A DNA stretch of 64,000 nt, from positions 3,366,001-3,430,000 of the forward strand of contig CM040103.1 of NCBI GenBank assembly GCA_022496805.1. The letters run 5' to 3'. This document shows, piece after piece, positions 25,776 to 37,500 of the stretch. Each line of letters opens with the position of its first letter. Within the stretch, counting starts at the first letter, position 1. The stretch comes from Pohlia nutans (lineage: Eukaryota; Streptophyta; Bryopsida; Bryales; Mniaceae). Under the pieces are notes generated by a model. That model was given only the letters and a program-made list of their open reading frames with translations, did no database searches and was not told the origin of the DNA. The position numbers and the translations under genes were made by a program.

Positions 25776-25953
25776 GGGTTAAATTCACTAATACTACCAC
25801 TAACATTTTATTTAAAAAATTGAAAGTTAAAATTAAAATCCATTCTAAATTTGATTACAAACAAAACATTAACATTTTTTGAGTAAAATTTGTTGAAATG
25901 AAATTGAAATGAGATTCTCTTGATGTGATGATTTTTTGAAATTTTTATGTTCC

Positions 25954-26530
25954 TTAACCCCTAAACGTCCTCACCTATGTCCAGTTTAGGCAATTTTGCA
26001 AAGATGTATTATAAAATGCATTTAATATGAATATTTAGAACTTGATGTATGAATAAAATTTATACATTTTGAATTTTAGATTCAATCTATACGGTTAGAT
26101 CTATGATTGCTATCACTAATCTTTTTCTATAAATTTTGAAACGTAAAATAAAAAATTATTTTGTAATTCAATTACGAATAAGATATTGACATTATGTGGA
26201 TGAATTTTTTTGGGATGGCTTATAATGTAGTACTCTAGGTGTACTGATTTTTGGAGATTTTTTGGATGCTTGATTTTATGAGTTTTTTTTTTCAAGAACA
26301 CTTTTAGACCAAAATCTTCAAGATTTTGGGTGAAACACTGCAACACAAAATGAGGCATAATTTTTTCAGAAATTGTTTACTTCTCGATCGGATCACAAAT
26401 ATATGAAGCTAACTTCCCATAAAAAATTCAGTAAAAAAATCACACTACGAAAAGTGCATGATGGATGAGAAACTACGGATGAAATCTGTACATCATGCAA
26501 AATATGCATGGTTGGGCAGTTAGGGGTTAA
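25954..26530 (+). mobile_element. TTAA-bounded MITE, 577 bp (family A), intact copy 1
   Basis: TTAA-CCCCTAAACGTCCTCACC at the left, GCAGTTAGGGG-TTAA at the right. By inspection almost the same sequence and exactly the same length as 48011-48587. It interrupts the family-B element. Related reversed relics lie at 4082-4632 and 9980-10510. Confidence 0.85.
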
Positions 26531-26768
26531 CCCTTAAATGACAATTCCAACCCCACGGGCTTGGTTTTGTTTTGGGAGAATCTTGCTCCTAACTTCTACT
26601 CCATTGCACCAAATGGGGTTTTGAAAATGCCAAACGGAACATCTTAGAGAGATCTATACTTCTATAGAATAGAGCCAAAGTAAATTAAAAACAAAATCAT
26701 GCTGAGAATGGAATTTGAAAGAGATTTTGGATGTGGTATCAGGATAGTACATGTCATTTAAGGATTAC
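26527..26768. mobile_element. Small TTAA element, about 240 bp (family H)
   Basis: Shares its left TTAA with the right end of the previous element, then CCCTTAAATGACA; the right end is TGTCATTTAAGG followed by ATTA, a mutated TTAA. Non-coding. Confidence 0.6.
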
Positions 26769-27017
26769 CTGTGTGACCTCATTTTTTGCAAGGTCACTTT
26801 TGAACTAACATCAATACAATTTTGACTTGGTCAATATTTCACATACTTGTACATTTATAAAAAATAAAAAAAGTGTACTCTAATAACACCAATTTCAATC
26901 ATTAAATAGGACAACTTAATGAAGTATCTCCAAAAAATGTTTCATGATGAAAATGTTCACAAGAAGGAGGATTTGATAGAACAAAAAATGTTATCAACCC
27001 TAAACCTTTGGGGCTAA

Positions 27018-27380
27018 AAGCCGCTTCACACTATGGCCGTCCTAGTCGAGAGGCCGTGGGATTGAGAGTCCAAACTTTGTTGAGAGTCCAAAGAAATCTA
27101 CTAAAAATAGGCAATATATTATAGTTTTCATTTTTTATGAAAACAAATCAACGGCCTCTCGACCATAGTTTGGGTTTCCATTCCCATCCAACCCAAACTT
27201 CCGTTCAAGAGGCCGTCGCCTTGATCAAAAAGTACTACCACGTAGTTATTTTGGAGAGCAACGGCCATTGGATTTTGGCCTCTTATGTGAAGGGTCAAGC
27301 GGCCGAATCCATGGTTTCTTGCAATTTGATTGGTGAAAATCGACGGCCTCTCGACCTTCGGCCATACTGTCAAGCGGCCC
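27018..27380. mobile_element. Tourist-like MITE, copy 3 (363 bp)
   Basis: Flanked by TAA (27015-27017 and 27381-27383). Ends AAGCCGCTTCACACTATGGC and the complement of GGGCCGCTTGACAG. The interior matches copies 1 and 2 (GTCGAGAGGCCGTGGGATTG, CGGCCTCTCGACCTTCGGCC). The two left-end differences are G-to-A changes. Confidence 0.85.
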
Positions 27381-27639
27381 TAAGAAGTACATGCTCAACA
27401 AAATGTGAAGCCACAAGCCACTACGGCACTGACTGCAAGGACCCGGAGCTTATTTTGGAAAAGAAAAACAGGGGGTATCAGAAGCTTTTTGTGGGATAGA
27501 GGGAGTACAGCTTCATGAGCCCTTCCGAGCTGTGGACTCACAAGGCTGCACTGCGAGCTCAGAGCGCTACGCAACCGCTGCCTGCGATTTAAATCCATTT
27601 TGTGACAAAAACAATAACATCATACCCCTTTCGATGAAA

Positions 27640-28105
27640 CTTGCATATTGATGTGAAAACGCCAACAACGATGAGCCGTTTCAGTCCTGCATGATGTAGA
27701 ATTTCTGATAATGCCAAGCATGAGTACACAGCGCAGGGCATACAGAAGCAAACATCTTATCTTGAACTTCCACCTATAAGTTACAACACTCAAAATAATG
27801 AGACGATGTATCGATGTGAAAACTAAAACTCATCATTTGTATCATGAAAAAAAGAAAAAGAAAAAGGAAAAAGTGTCATCCATCGTATCAGTACCCGAAC
27901 TCGCCAAAACCCTAAATCATATACTTTCAATGGTAATCGTGATATGAACAGATGCCAATCCAGTTCTCTATTTCCACCCTAAATGACTTTGTGCAAAGCA
28001 AATCTGTATGCACCAAATGAAATCACTTCAACTGGCTGCTGAAAGCGAGAACCCGCTCATCTTAGCGAATAGACCTTGACGAGTAAACACGCCCCATTAC
28101 TTTGA
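27640..28105 (-). repeat. Decayed duplicate of the eL14 3' flank
   Basis: Collinear with 21597-22060 and ending at the same point (GCCCCATTACTTTGAA against GCCCCATTATTTTGAA). The eL14 coding part is absent; beyond 28105 the sequence is unrelated. Best read as the remnant of a local duplication of the eL14 locus. Confidence 0.75.
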
Positions 28106-29284
28106 ATGTATTCACACTAGAGCGGTTGGTCTCAAGAGCAAGGCTCAAATGGGCGACTAGGACTTTGACCGTAGAATCTCATTGGTGCAACCATGATGTT
28201 TAGTATCCTAATGGTTTGTTGGACAGAGGGGACCGGATGAAAAAAAAAGACCTTTCATTTTGAAAAGATTCCCTCATTTTCTCTTCTCACATTGGAAAAT
28301 ATTCTTATAAAATCACATTTCAGGAAAAATAATTTTGCTTTGGAACAAGACACGGCTTATCATATTTATGCCATGTCCTATAGTTTTGTCTCCAAGCCAA
28401 GGCATGAGTCAAAAGTATTATCGGCTAGATTTTGCCATAGTCTTACGATGCTTTTTACCTAGCAAATTTACCAAAGGATTTTTTTAATAAAAAAATTGCC
28501 TATCAATGTGGCCACTACCACCTTGGCCACCATTGGGCCCGTTCGATCATGTGTTGTATCCACCACCCGTCCTTGTCCTATTGCCTGCTCCCTTCCCCAT
28601 TTCAATTTCAAACGACGTGTTTGTCCTCCCATTTTAGCTTACTCGCCAGCCTTTTGATTGCAAAATTAGTTTGAGCTCAATAAAGCATTCGCCAAGCACT
28701 CATTCATTACAGTGCGGCCTCACCACTTGTGCTTGTACACTTTGTCATGGTTCTTCATCTCATTTTTTGTAAGTTGTGGCTGACGAACAATTTTTTGTGA
28801 ACGTCAGAGTGGCACCTATGAGTTTTGCAAGTGGAACCTATGATTTTTAGATCTGGCAGCGTGCAGTGCTTGCATTTTTGGGGGGTATTTTTTTTTTTTT
28901 TGCAGGTTTAGGCTTGTTGTGTGACAAGCGCATAGCAATTTTCGGAGCTTGGAGTTCGGAGAAAGGACATGGAGTTATTGGATCCTAAATGATCTTGGTG
29001 ACTAGTGTTGTGTTATTCCGATCCTCGGCATTGCCAGTTCTTAGCTTAGCAGACTTTGAAATGATAGGGCACTAGAAAATAAAGGTGGGCTATGATTGCG
29101 AAAACAACTTTAAGGTATGTACAATACACTCAACCATTTTTAATGACAAGTGAACTTTATGCAAGAAAAATTCCAACTACGCAAGATGACAAATTTTATA
29201 GAAAAATTGTTAACCAAGTGTGGTTGGAGAGGATTGACCATACATCTAAAATCATCCAAATAAACATATGATTGTTTAAAGAAA
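28106..29284. other. Intergenic, no gene seen
   Basis: No recognisable gene; a run of T with G (about 28880-28905) and otherwise unremarkable AT-rich sequence. Confidence 0.5.
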
Positions 29285-29955
29285 TTAGTTAGTTTTGTTT
29301 TGTTTATATGTAACGTTAAACTGAGTGGTTTTGTCACATTTGGAGAGTTGTGGATTTTTGAGTGATTTTCATCAGCATAAATTGAATTAAATTATGAAAA
29401 ATGGAATGTAAGAGTTTTGATGTCATTCTTGACATCGTTATAAAGCTCTCGGTGAGTAGGGGTGTATCAAAGTTGTTTTGTAGTTTTTGAACATACGGCG
29501 TGAAAGTTATGAATTTCAATTGAATTTTGTTATGATAAATTGAATAAAATTATGGATAAATTATACTAAAACAAAAAACATAAACAAAACACAAGGAACG
29601 CACCGGGAGCACATGGAACACGGGAAACATTTAGACCAACGACGCATGTCCACACTAGTATATACATTTAGGAAGGTAGGTTTTTGTTTTGTTTGTTACG
29701 TTGAGATCTCCTAAACCATGGGACCACCATACACGTTCTTAGTATTTTCGAAAATCTCGTAACTAGGAAGAGTACACCAAAGTTGTTTCGTGACATTTGC
29801 ACATACGCTGCGAAAGTTATGAAATTTTTAATCAAAATTTGTCATCATAAATGGAATTAAATTATGGATAAATTATTCTAAAAAAGAAAGAAAAAAGAAG
29901 CAAAAGCATGCCTAAAAGGGGAACACTTGGGGCCAATAGCGCCACACTAAATTAG
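29285..29955 (+). repeat. Dispersed repeat family K, two copies head to tail
   Basis: The first copy ends CCACACTAG at 29658 and the second begins immediately with TATATACATTTAGGAAGG. Both contain GTTACGTT, AAAGTTATGAA, ATTATGGATAAATTAT and a GAACRC tail as in the copy at 8079-8460. Head-to-tail arrays are known for Helitrons among other causes; the class is unproven. Confidence 0.6.
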
Positions 29956-30549
29956 AAACATTCTAATAATAATAAACACTCATAGAAGACAAGAAAATGC
30001 AAGCTCAGGTACATAGTTCATGTCCCGTCATTAATTATAGGCTTATTAATTAGTTAGTTGTAGATTAGTTATTGTCCACCGAGGCAGAGGGCCCATTAAG
30101 GCGCCTCGGTGGGACTAATCACGTACATAAACAAGTACCATGCCCTGCTTGGGTTAAAGTAAACCACTTCCCATCATTGTATCTTGAATACTCTTGTGGG
30201 ATTAGAGTTGTTTGTAAAGGCATCCGGTCTTTTGTTCTCCCTTTTTCATGGACCAGAGCTGGTACCGGAGCTGGTCGTCATCAATATAACACCACTCCTC
30301 CTCACGGTCCCACCCCACTACCCAATTCTTCTCCCTCCTTCCAAATTTTTATGAATAAAAATTTCAATCTATTCAGTGTTCTATTCTGGGTCTCCAGTGA
30401 GATCATGCCAATCCTGTCCTTTCCAAATTACAGGTCAAAAACTCAAATTTTGAGGGACTTTACAAATAACTCTAATGTTTGTGTATACTTTTGGTTTTAG
30501 TTGCATTTACTTTGTGTTTACCTCAACACTTGTACTAGGGCCTAAATTT

Positions 30550-31502
30550 GGAGTGGCAGCCTGATGTGATAGGTGAAGGAGGAGAGAGACTCGAGGGCCA
30601 GGCACACACGCACGCCCTCGTCACCCTTTCTTTTCTTTTCTTTTCTTTCCTTCCGTTGTGGAGGAATTCCACTTCAACGTTGTTGTTTCTTCGTTGTATT
30701 GTGATCATAATTTTAGCCACAGCAGTAGCATTGTGCAGTCTTTCTCTTGGTGGCAATTGTCAGCCCTAACTAAAGCAAAAGCAAGCTCGTGATCGTCCTC
30801 TTCAACGGCATTTCTTTTTGTTGCGGGGCGCCGGTCTTCGAGCTCTCCGTCCCTTTCATTCTTCCCGCCTGCGGTGTCGGTACGTGCGGAGATTCCAACT
30901 GTGTCTGTAACCGAATCTGATTCTTTTCGTTGGATGCCGGAGAATTCTTCTGTGTTGGTGGTTTGATTGAACCAGGAGGCGCAGCTTGTTTCGGACTTTT
31001 GCACAGGTGCGTCTGTAATTCGGCTTCGTTAGGGCACGGGAGTTCTTTCTTGTGTGATTATGACTGATTGAGCTATGATTATTGCAATTAATGTCACTGG
31101 CACAACTATGATTGCGTTTCTTCTATGTCGTAGGGCGAGCTTTTTGGATGTTCAATCTTGGCGAGATTTAAAGATACTCAGTTTTAAAGTTTTAACACAG
31201 ACATGCTCCTCCATGTACATGCCAACCGAATTTAGGTCAATGCACGTAACTTCTGTTTAAAAAGAATTCAAAATAGAGCGATTCTTTTCTTCGTTGGACT
31301 GAGAAAGTAGAGAATCAGTCAAGTCCCTTGGTTTGGGAAGTTTCAAACGCAGAGCATAATTAGGGTTTGGCGGTAACCTTTTTTTTAACAGGATCGGGCA
31401 AACACCCTCCAATGACCTATGAACCCCGCGCAGAAGACACCTCGTCACGGTGCATTTTATTGCAGCTAGTTCGTGGTTTCTTGCCATCGAAGGAGTGCAC
31501 TT
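30550..31502 (+). promoter_or_regulatory. Promoter and 5' UTR region of the ATXR7-like gene
   Basis: Above-average GC content, a TTTTCTTTTC pyrimidine tract at 30626-30652 and no coding frame. A donor-like CAG/GTGCGT at 31006-31007 and an acceptor TTTTATTGCAG ending at 31465 would define a 5' UTR intron of about 459 bases. The transcription start is not determined. Confidence 0.45.
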
Positions 31503-34500
31503 ATGGCCACCGAGGATCCTTCTGTTGTTCGTGTACTGGATCAAACGCATGAGTTTCACCGATCCTCCCATGAAGGCGACCATGGTTGGACGGCCAGGCC
31601 CACACCAACTGCAGTTTCGAAGCGAAGAAGGCACGGATGGTCTATGGAAGACGTTGATTATGACCCGTTTCGTCCCTGTGATATGGAAGAGAGCAGGGCG
31701 GGATCCACGAGGCCTGAACTGCCAGGTACTAAAATTAGGTTTAATGAGAAATTCGATCCTCACAGGGCGTATTCGGGTGATGGCCGAGATCTCCAAAATG
31801 GAATTAGTAGAATTCAGTTGCCAGAGGATGGCTCTCGACTCATTTTGAGTTCCCCGGTGGAAGGTGTCAAAAATCCATCGCGATTATCTACACATGCGGG
31901 AAGGCCTGATCATATTTCGCAGAAGAATGTATCACCTCTAGCAGCGCCGGCAATTTTAGTGCCTTGTAAAGAGACAGTTGGTTTAGAGCGGGATGCAAGT
32001 GATGCAGGAGCAGCAGCCGGTGACAACCATGAGAATGGTTGGTTCTATTGTAACGCATATAATTATTTCAGCGGTCCTTTCACTCTTGAGATTCTTCGTG
32101 AAGGCTTTAATGTCAGTTTTTTACCGGGTGAGTTGGTCGTATATTATCGTCAAGACGGTGTCTACTCTGCACCTCAGGAATTGAAGATGCTTATTGATGC
32201 GACAACTGTCTCATCGCAGTTTGTCAACTCGAGTCAGCAGGTAAAGAATCCCCGCAATTTGTATGTAGTACATTCTGACATACTCGAATGATTTTTCTGC
32301 GCTGCTCTTAGGGATTCTGGTGATCTCTTCAGCATGTAATTTACAGAATCTGATTTTTCTCCGTTGTCGTCTTGATTTTGTTCATGTTTCGGTTGATAGA
32401 GATGGCACTACACTCACCATGGTGGTAGTTTTTTTGCTGGGCTATCGCGTCTCATGCTTGTATTTGCAAATTTTCTTTCCCGAAGTGCGAAGAATTAGTC
32501 TTCAGAGCCATGATACCTGATATCCAATTCTGTGTTAATCAGGTTTGGGCTGAGCAGTGCTGGGAATACTGTGGGGCGGACGGTTCCATGCAAGGACTCT
32601 TTTCGCTTTGGCAACTAGGACAATGGCTTACATCGAAGCACCTTTACGATTCTCTCGAGGTTTTACATCTTCTATTTTGCTTTAAGCTCATCCATCTGCT
32701 GGCCAGTAGAACGATTCTATCAGCTCGTCTTCAATTTTAGATATCGCCTCATTATGCAGGATGACAGCATGTGTTGACAATCTGGTTTAATATACTTGTT
32801 GCTGAGTCTGATCGTGTGCTTGAAGTGGTCAGCTCATGCTATATTGGTTGATAATTTTCTCTTAGTTTAATCTCTTGGGTCTGGTTGCTATGTGGGAAAC
32901 CGCTCAAGTTTCCAATCTGGTTTATGGATATGGAACTGACGTTACCAATGTTGTATATATATGTAGATCTTTCATTGTGGAAAGCTTGTGGCACCTATGC
33001 CCCTCGGGCAGTTACTAGAAGCAGCAAATAACGGGATCCTCTTCTCGAACATACCCTCAAAAGATCGGAACACCTCTGTACAAGATGGCGGGCCAAGCAT
33101 CCGGTTATCCAATTCTCAAATCAACCTACGATCCAGTACACTAGACGATGCCAGGAAAGCGATTCATGCTCTTGTTTTAAGAGCGGCACAAAGAAGCTTG
33201 GTTGATGGGGCTATTGCTGATTTTTTGCAAGAATGGATGAAGGCTCCCAAAATAATAAAGACTTCATCAGATATTCCTGCTACCCATCATCGATCTAGAT
33301 TTGTACAAGGCTTAGAAATATCTTCACCAAGTCCAGATATGCCACCAGGGTTTGGCGTGGTAAGTGTTCTTTGCTTGCCAAGATTTTTGATTGGCTAGGA
33401 TCATCAAGTTAGGATCTGAGCTGTTGCATGCAATCGTGCCTGCGGTTTTCGTTTTTGATGTCTTTGAATTTAATTGCAGGGTCCTAATGGAAGACCGGCA
33501 GTACCTCCTAAACATTCTGTACAGAAAATCACTGGCATATGCGGGAGTATTAACCATTCTACTCACGTTGGGGACTATAATAAAGCATCTAAGAACATTA
33601 GTGTTTCCCCAAGTTCCAACAATGTGGCTTCAACTCAAGCTCAACCAGTTCAGGTATTCTAGTACCTTTCCACTTGATAGGTAGTTGAGGTTCTTATGGG
33701 ACTGGGAGGAGACATCCTCACCTTCTTTCAACTTGCATTACTTGAAGCTTGGCAAAGCTCATGATGCATCTGAAGTCTTAGTATTCTTCTCAATCGACAA
33801 TACTTCCCTTACAGTTTACATTTCATTGGATATCGCTGTGATACTCGTTTCATTTGTGCAGTCGAAACAGGCGGGTAGCCCTCTAGGAGATCATGAGACA
33901 AATGCTATGCCTACTTCTCCTCTTGTGAAGGATCATGGTTCTCACGGGTTCACAGGTACCTTCAATTTGGACTAAGCTACCCAGTGTGTTTTCATGTTAC
34001 TACACTGGCGATAATAGCAGAGTGTCTTTAAATCTTCTGCTTACGATTTACAACTATATTAGTATTGAGGATTTTTGTGTAATATTTTATCAATTGACTT
34101 TTTTGTATAGATAAATGCAGTAGTGAGATTACTCCTGATTTGAAACTATTTCTTGTATGTCGACAGCTTTCAGTGGACGCAAATTTTGAAAATTCTTTTA
34201 GTTGTTCAAATTGCCATAGGATGTAAAGCTAGCTGTATTGGACGTTAGAAGATGTTAACATTTGTGTGCAAATGTCCTTATGCTTGTAGATCTTTCCGAT
34301 CAACCGAATCAAGGAAGGACGGACTTAGCTAAAGCGGAATCTCTTCAGTATGACTCTAAAAGTAGTGCTCATCTTGACCTCGGTTCTCCCAAGAAGGTTT
34401 CAATTGCTAGGGGGAATTCCACAAGAAACGAGTACAGTTTTCTTAAACTAGTTTCGCCTCCAAGTGACGTGGATAATCTCGATTCTCTTGCTCGATCTAA

Positions 34501-37500
34501 GAAGCAAGCAGATGAGAAGCCTGAGAGATCTTCAAAGCTAGTGAATGGAAAGCCTGAGAGACATATTAAGCTGTTGTATGAGAGACCCAAGAAGCAAGTT
34601 GAAGAGATGGCCGAGAAGCAAGGGGTTGAGAAGCATGAGAACTCTAAGACGCAAATGGGCGAGACGCTTGAAAAATTTAAGAAGCAAGTGAAGGAGAGGC
34701 TTAAGAGACCGAAGAAGCAAGGAGATGAAAAATCTGAAAGAAGTAAGAAGCAAGTGGTTGAGAAGCCTGAGAGAGTTAAGAAGAATTTGGAGGAGGTACC
34801 TCAGGAGCGTGAGAAGCGTGCTGTCAAGGTTCCTGAACAATCTGAGAAGTCTGAAAGAAGTACGAAGCAAGTGGTTGAGAAGCCCAAGAAATTTAAGAAG
34901 CATTTGGAGGAGGTGCCTGAGGAACGTGAGAAGCGTGCTGTCAAGGTTCCCGAGCAACCTAACAAGTCTGAAAGAAGTAAGAAGCAAGGGGTTGAGAAGC
35001 CTGAGAAATTTAAGAAGCATTTGGAGGAGGTTCCTGAGGAACGTGAGAAGCGTGCTGTCAAGGTTCCCGAGCAACCTAACAAGTCTGAAAGAAGTAAGAA
35101 GCAAGGGGTTGAGAAGCCTGAGAGAATTAAGAAGCATTTGGAGGAGGTGCCTGAGGAACGTGAGGAGCGTGCTGTCAAGGTTCCCGAGCAACCTGAGAAG
35201 TCTGAAAGAAGTAAGAAGCAAGGGGTTGAGAAGCCTGAGAGAATTAAGAAGCATTTGGAGGAGGTGCCCCAGGAAAGCGAGAAGCCTGTTGTCAAGGTTC
35301 CTGAGCAACCTGACAAGTCTGAAAGAAGTAAGAAGCAAGGGGTTGAGAGTCCTGAGAAATTTAAAAAGCATTTGGAGGAGGTTCCTGAGGAACGTGAGGA
35401 GCGTGCTGTCAAGGTTCCTGAGCAACCTGAGAAGCTTTTGGACGATGTTCCTCAGAAATATAAAAGGCGTGTGGAGATGCCTGATAAGCATCAGGAGCGC
35501 ATGGACGAGGTTCTTAAGAAATCTAAGAAGCACTTGGACGAGAAACCTGGAAGGAATATTGTCAAAGATGCTGATGATCCGAGCACCAATAAACTCAACC
35601 ATGTCAGTACTCTGGAGTCCGATCCGTCAATGCGGGGTCAAAATACCTCCAAGCTTGCTCAGCGCAAGAGGAAAGAGTCGAAAGATCCTATTAGCGGTGG
35701 AGAAAGTCGCCATATTTCTAAGTTTTCTAAGAAGCCTAGATTGAACCCAGGTGATGCACCTATTGATAAAACTAGACTTTGGAATGACGCAATAGAACTG
35801 GACGTCACGGCCACCGTGATGGTGGATATGGAAAAGGATCCAGCAGAGACGATGAAGAAGGTCAGGAAGAACAAAAAGAACATGAAAGAGCTTCATGTAG
35901 CAAACAGTACCGTACAAGATCACTGTGTATCTGTGCCTTCTCAAAGAGAGCGGCTTCGGAAGCTTGTACGAGGTTCGAGAAAGCAGAAAGTTGACATAAA
36001 GAGTAAGACCATGGCAATTGAACCTGGAAATCCTCCAGTTGAGAAAATAGGAAAGACCTTGATCGTTGAACCTGAGAGTATTCCAGGTGACATCAGGAGT
36101 ATTACTTTCACAGTTGAATCTGAAAATATTCCAGTGTCCAAGAGAAAGCTGATTAAGAGGCAAGCTTATGAAACAGAGAATGATGACGTGAATCACAAGA
36201 TTATGCATGAATCCTGCAATTTTGTTGGTGTGGAAGGTGGTGAGGACGGATTCCATGTCAGGAAGAGACTGAAGAAGAAAGAGTTTGAAGAACATGAGAA
36301 GCCAGGTTTGGTACCAGCTGACGAGACAATGCCCATTTCCTGTGATGAAACCAGGGAGGACAATGATAGTGGAGTTAGAAGTCATTTCACTTGTACCAAA
36401 ACGATTGACGTTGATGTCAACAGCCCCACATCGCGGCCTCCTACAGAATCTAAAGAAGTGACTGACGCTTCACTTGAGCCTGAAAGTTCGGATGATAGGA
36501 ACCTTGTTTGTCTGCAGGTTATTCGTTCGCCCAACTTTGTGAACCAAGAGCATGAGGGTTCAGGTCAGGGCATGCCTCTTGGCAAAGATGGGCACTCTAC
36601 TCTTGTGAAAAAGGCAATTGTTAAGAGGTACACACCCTTAGCAACAAAAAAACAGGAGAAATCAGATGCTCTAGTTCGGCATGAGAAGCCTGGTCTTAGT
36701 GTGCGGGGAAAGGTGAGGCGTTATCCGAAGGAAGGGTTTCGGGAGATTGCTGCTAAATCTGAAGACACGCTCATGTTGGACATATGTGGCCCTGGTCGTT
36801 TATCAGCTTTGAAAGAGCAAGGGTCTACTTTATGGGATCAGTCAAGCGAGGAGCAGGCAGACATCATCGAAACGGAGCATGAGAATGAATGTAAAACCCA
36901 CAGAAAGTCACAAGACTCAACATGCACGGAGGATCCCATATCACAGAGCTGCAAGAAAGTTTTTGCCAGGACTAAAAATGTTAAGTACAGGAAGACTGGG
37001 AAGACTGGGTTGGCAGTACACGGAATCACATCTGCTGTCTCAAGCAAATCAAACTGGTCAGCAGCCAAGGAGTCAAAGACAGTTCCGTCCATGAAGTTGA
37101 AGACAGTCAAGCACTCCATTGCTGAAAAGGAATTTAGTGCGTTGGATGACTTCCGAAATTCGGAAATGAAGCCTCAGGATAGTGGAAAGTTAGCGAGTAG
37201 TGATAAATTACCAGCGGTTCCAACTTCAGTGGGTTGTGCCCGATGCAGTATTACTGGTTGGGAGTGGCGCACTTGGGCTCGAGATAGAGCGAAACGAAGA
37301 TTGCAAAGGAGGGTGAAAATAGCTACTAAAAAAGACGTGAAGCAAGAGTTAAAGAAATTCAGGAGGGCCACTAAGAAAAAAGAGCCTAGTGTCAGCAATA
37401 ATACAACCACTGCTGGCATCGTAGGTTTACAAGCTGCCCGCAAGAACCGGGCGGACATGCGAAAGCTGGCTGTTGGTGTTGAAGGTTCTGACTTGCTGAG

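Larger units (their letters stand above)
23658..25782. mobile_element. TTAA-bounded insert, 2.1 kb, itself containing two insertions
   Basis: Left end TTAA-CCTTGGGC followed by a 19-base palindrome around GACCCATAATGGGTC (23668-23686); right end GGG-TTAA at 25779-25782. It separates the first two pieces of the family-B element. Inside it lie the CTACACTAAATAG MITE (24110-24456) and the TTAA element at 24849-25775, which entered a TTAA close to this element's right end. No transposase frame. Confidence 0.6.
23519..27017 (+). mobile_element. Family-B TTAA element broken into three pieces
   Basis: The pieces 23519-23657, 25783-25953 and 26769-27017 align in order with the continuous copy at 11911-12497 (GGAATTGA..., ATTCACTAATACTA, TTTGATTACAAACAAAA, then GTGACCTCATTTTTTG, CTTGGTCAA, CATACTT). 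Breaks occur at TTAA sites and are filled by the elements at 23658-25782 and 25954-26768. Its right end (CTTTGGGG-CTAA) abuts the Tourist MITE at 27018. Confidence 0.75.

Noticed and set aside
30072..30500. 142-codon plus-strand frame upstream of the ATXR7-like gene
   Set aside because: No recognisable protein and separated by stops from the ATXR7-like coding sequence.
34538..35602. Long minus-strand open frame (354 codons, leucine/arginine rich) and two others over the same stretch
   Set aside because: These are frame shadows created by the 117-bp repeat of the ATXR7-like exon; they show the same periodicity and no family resemblance.
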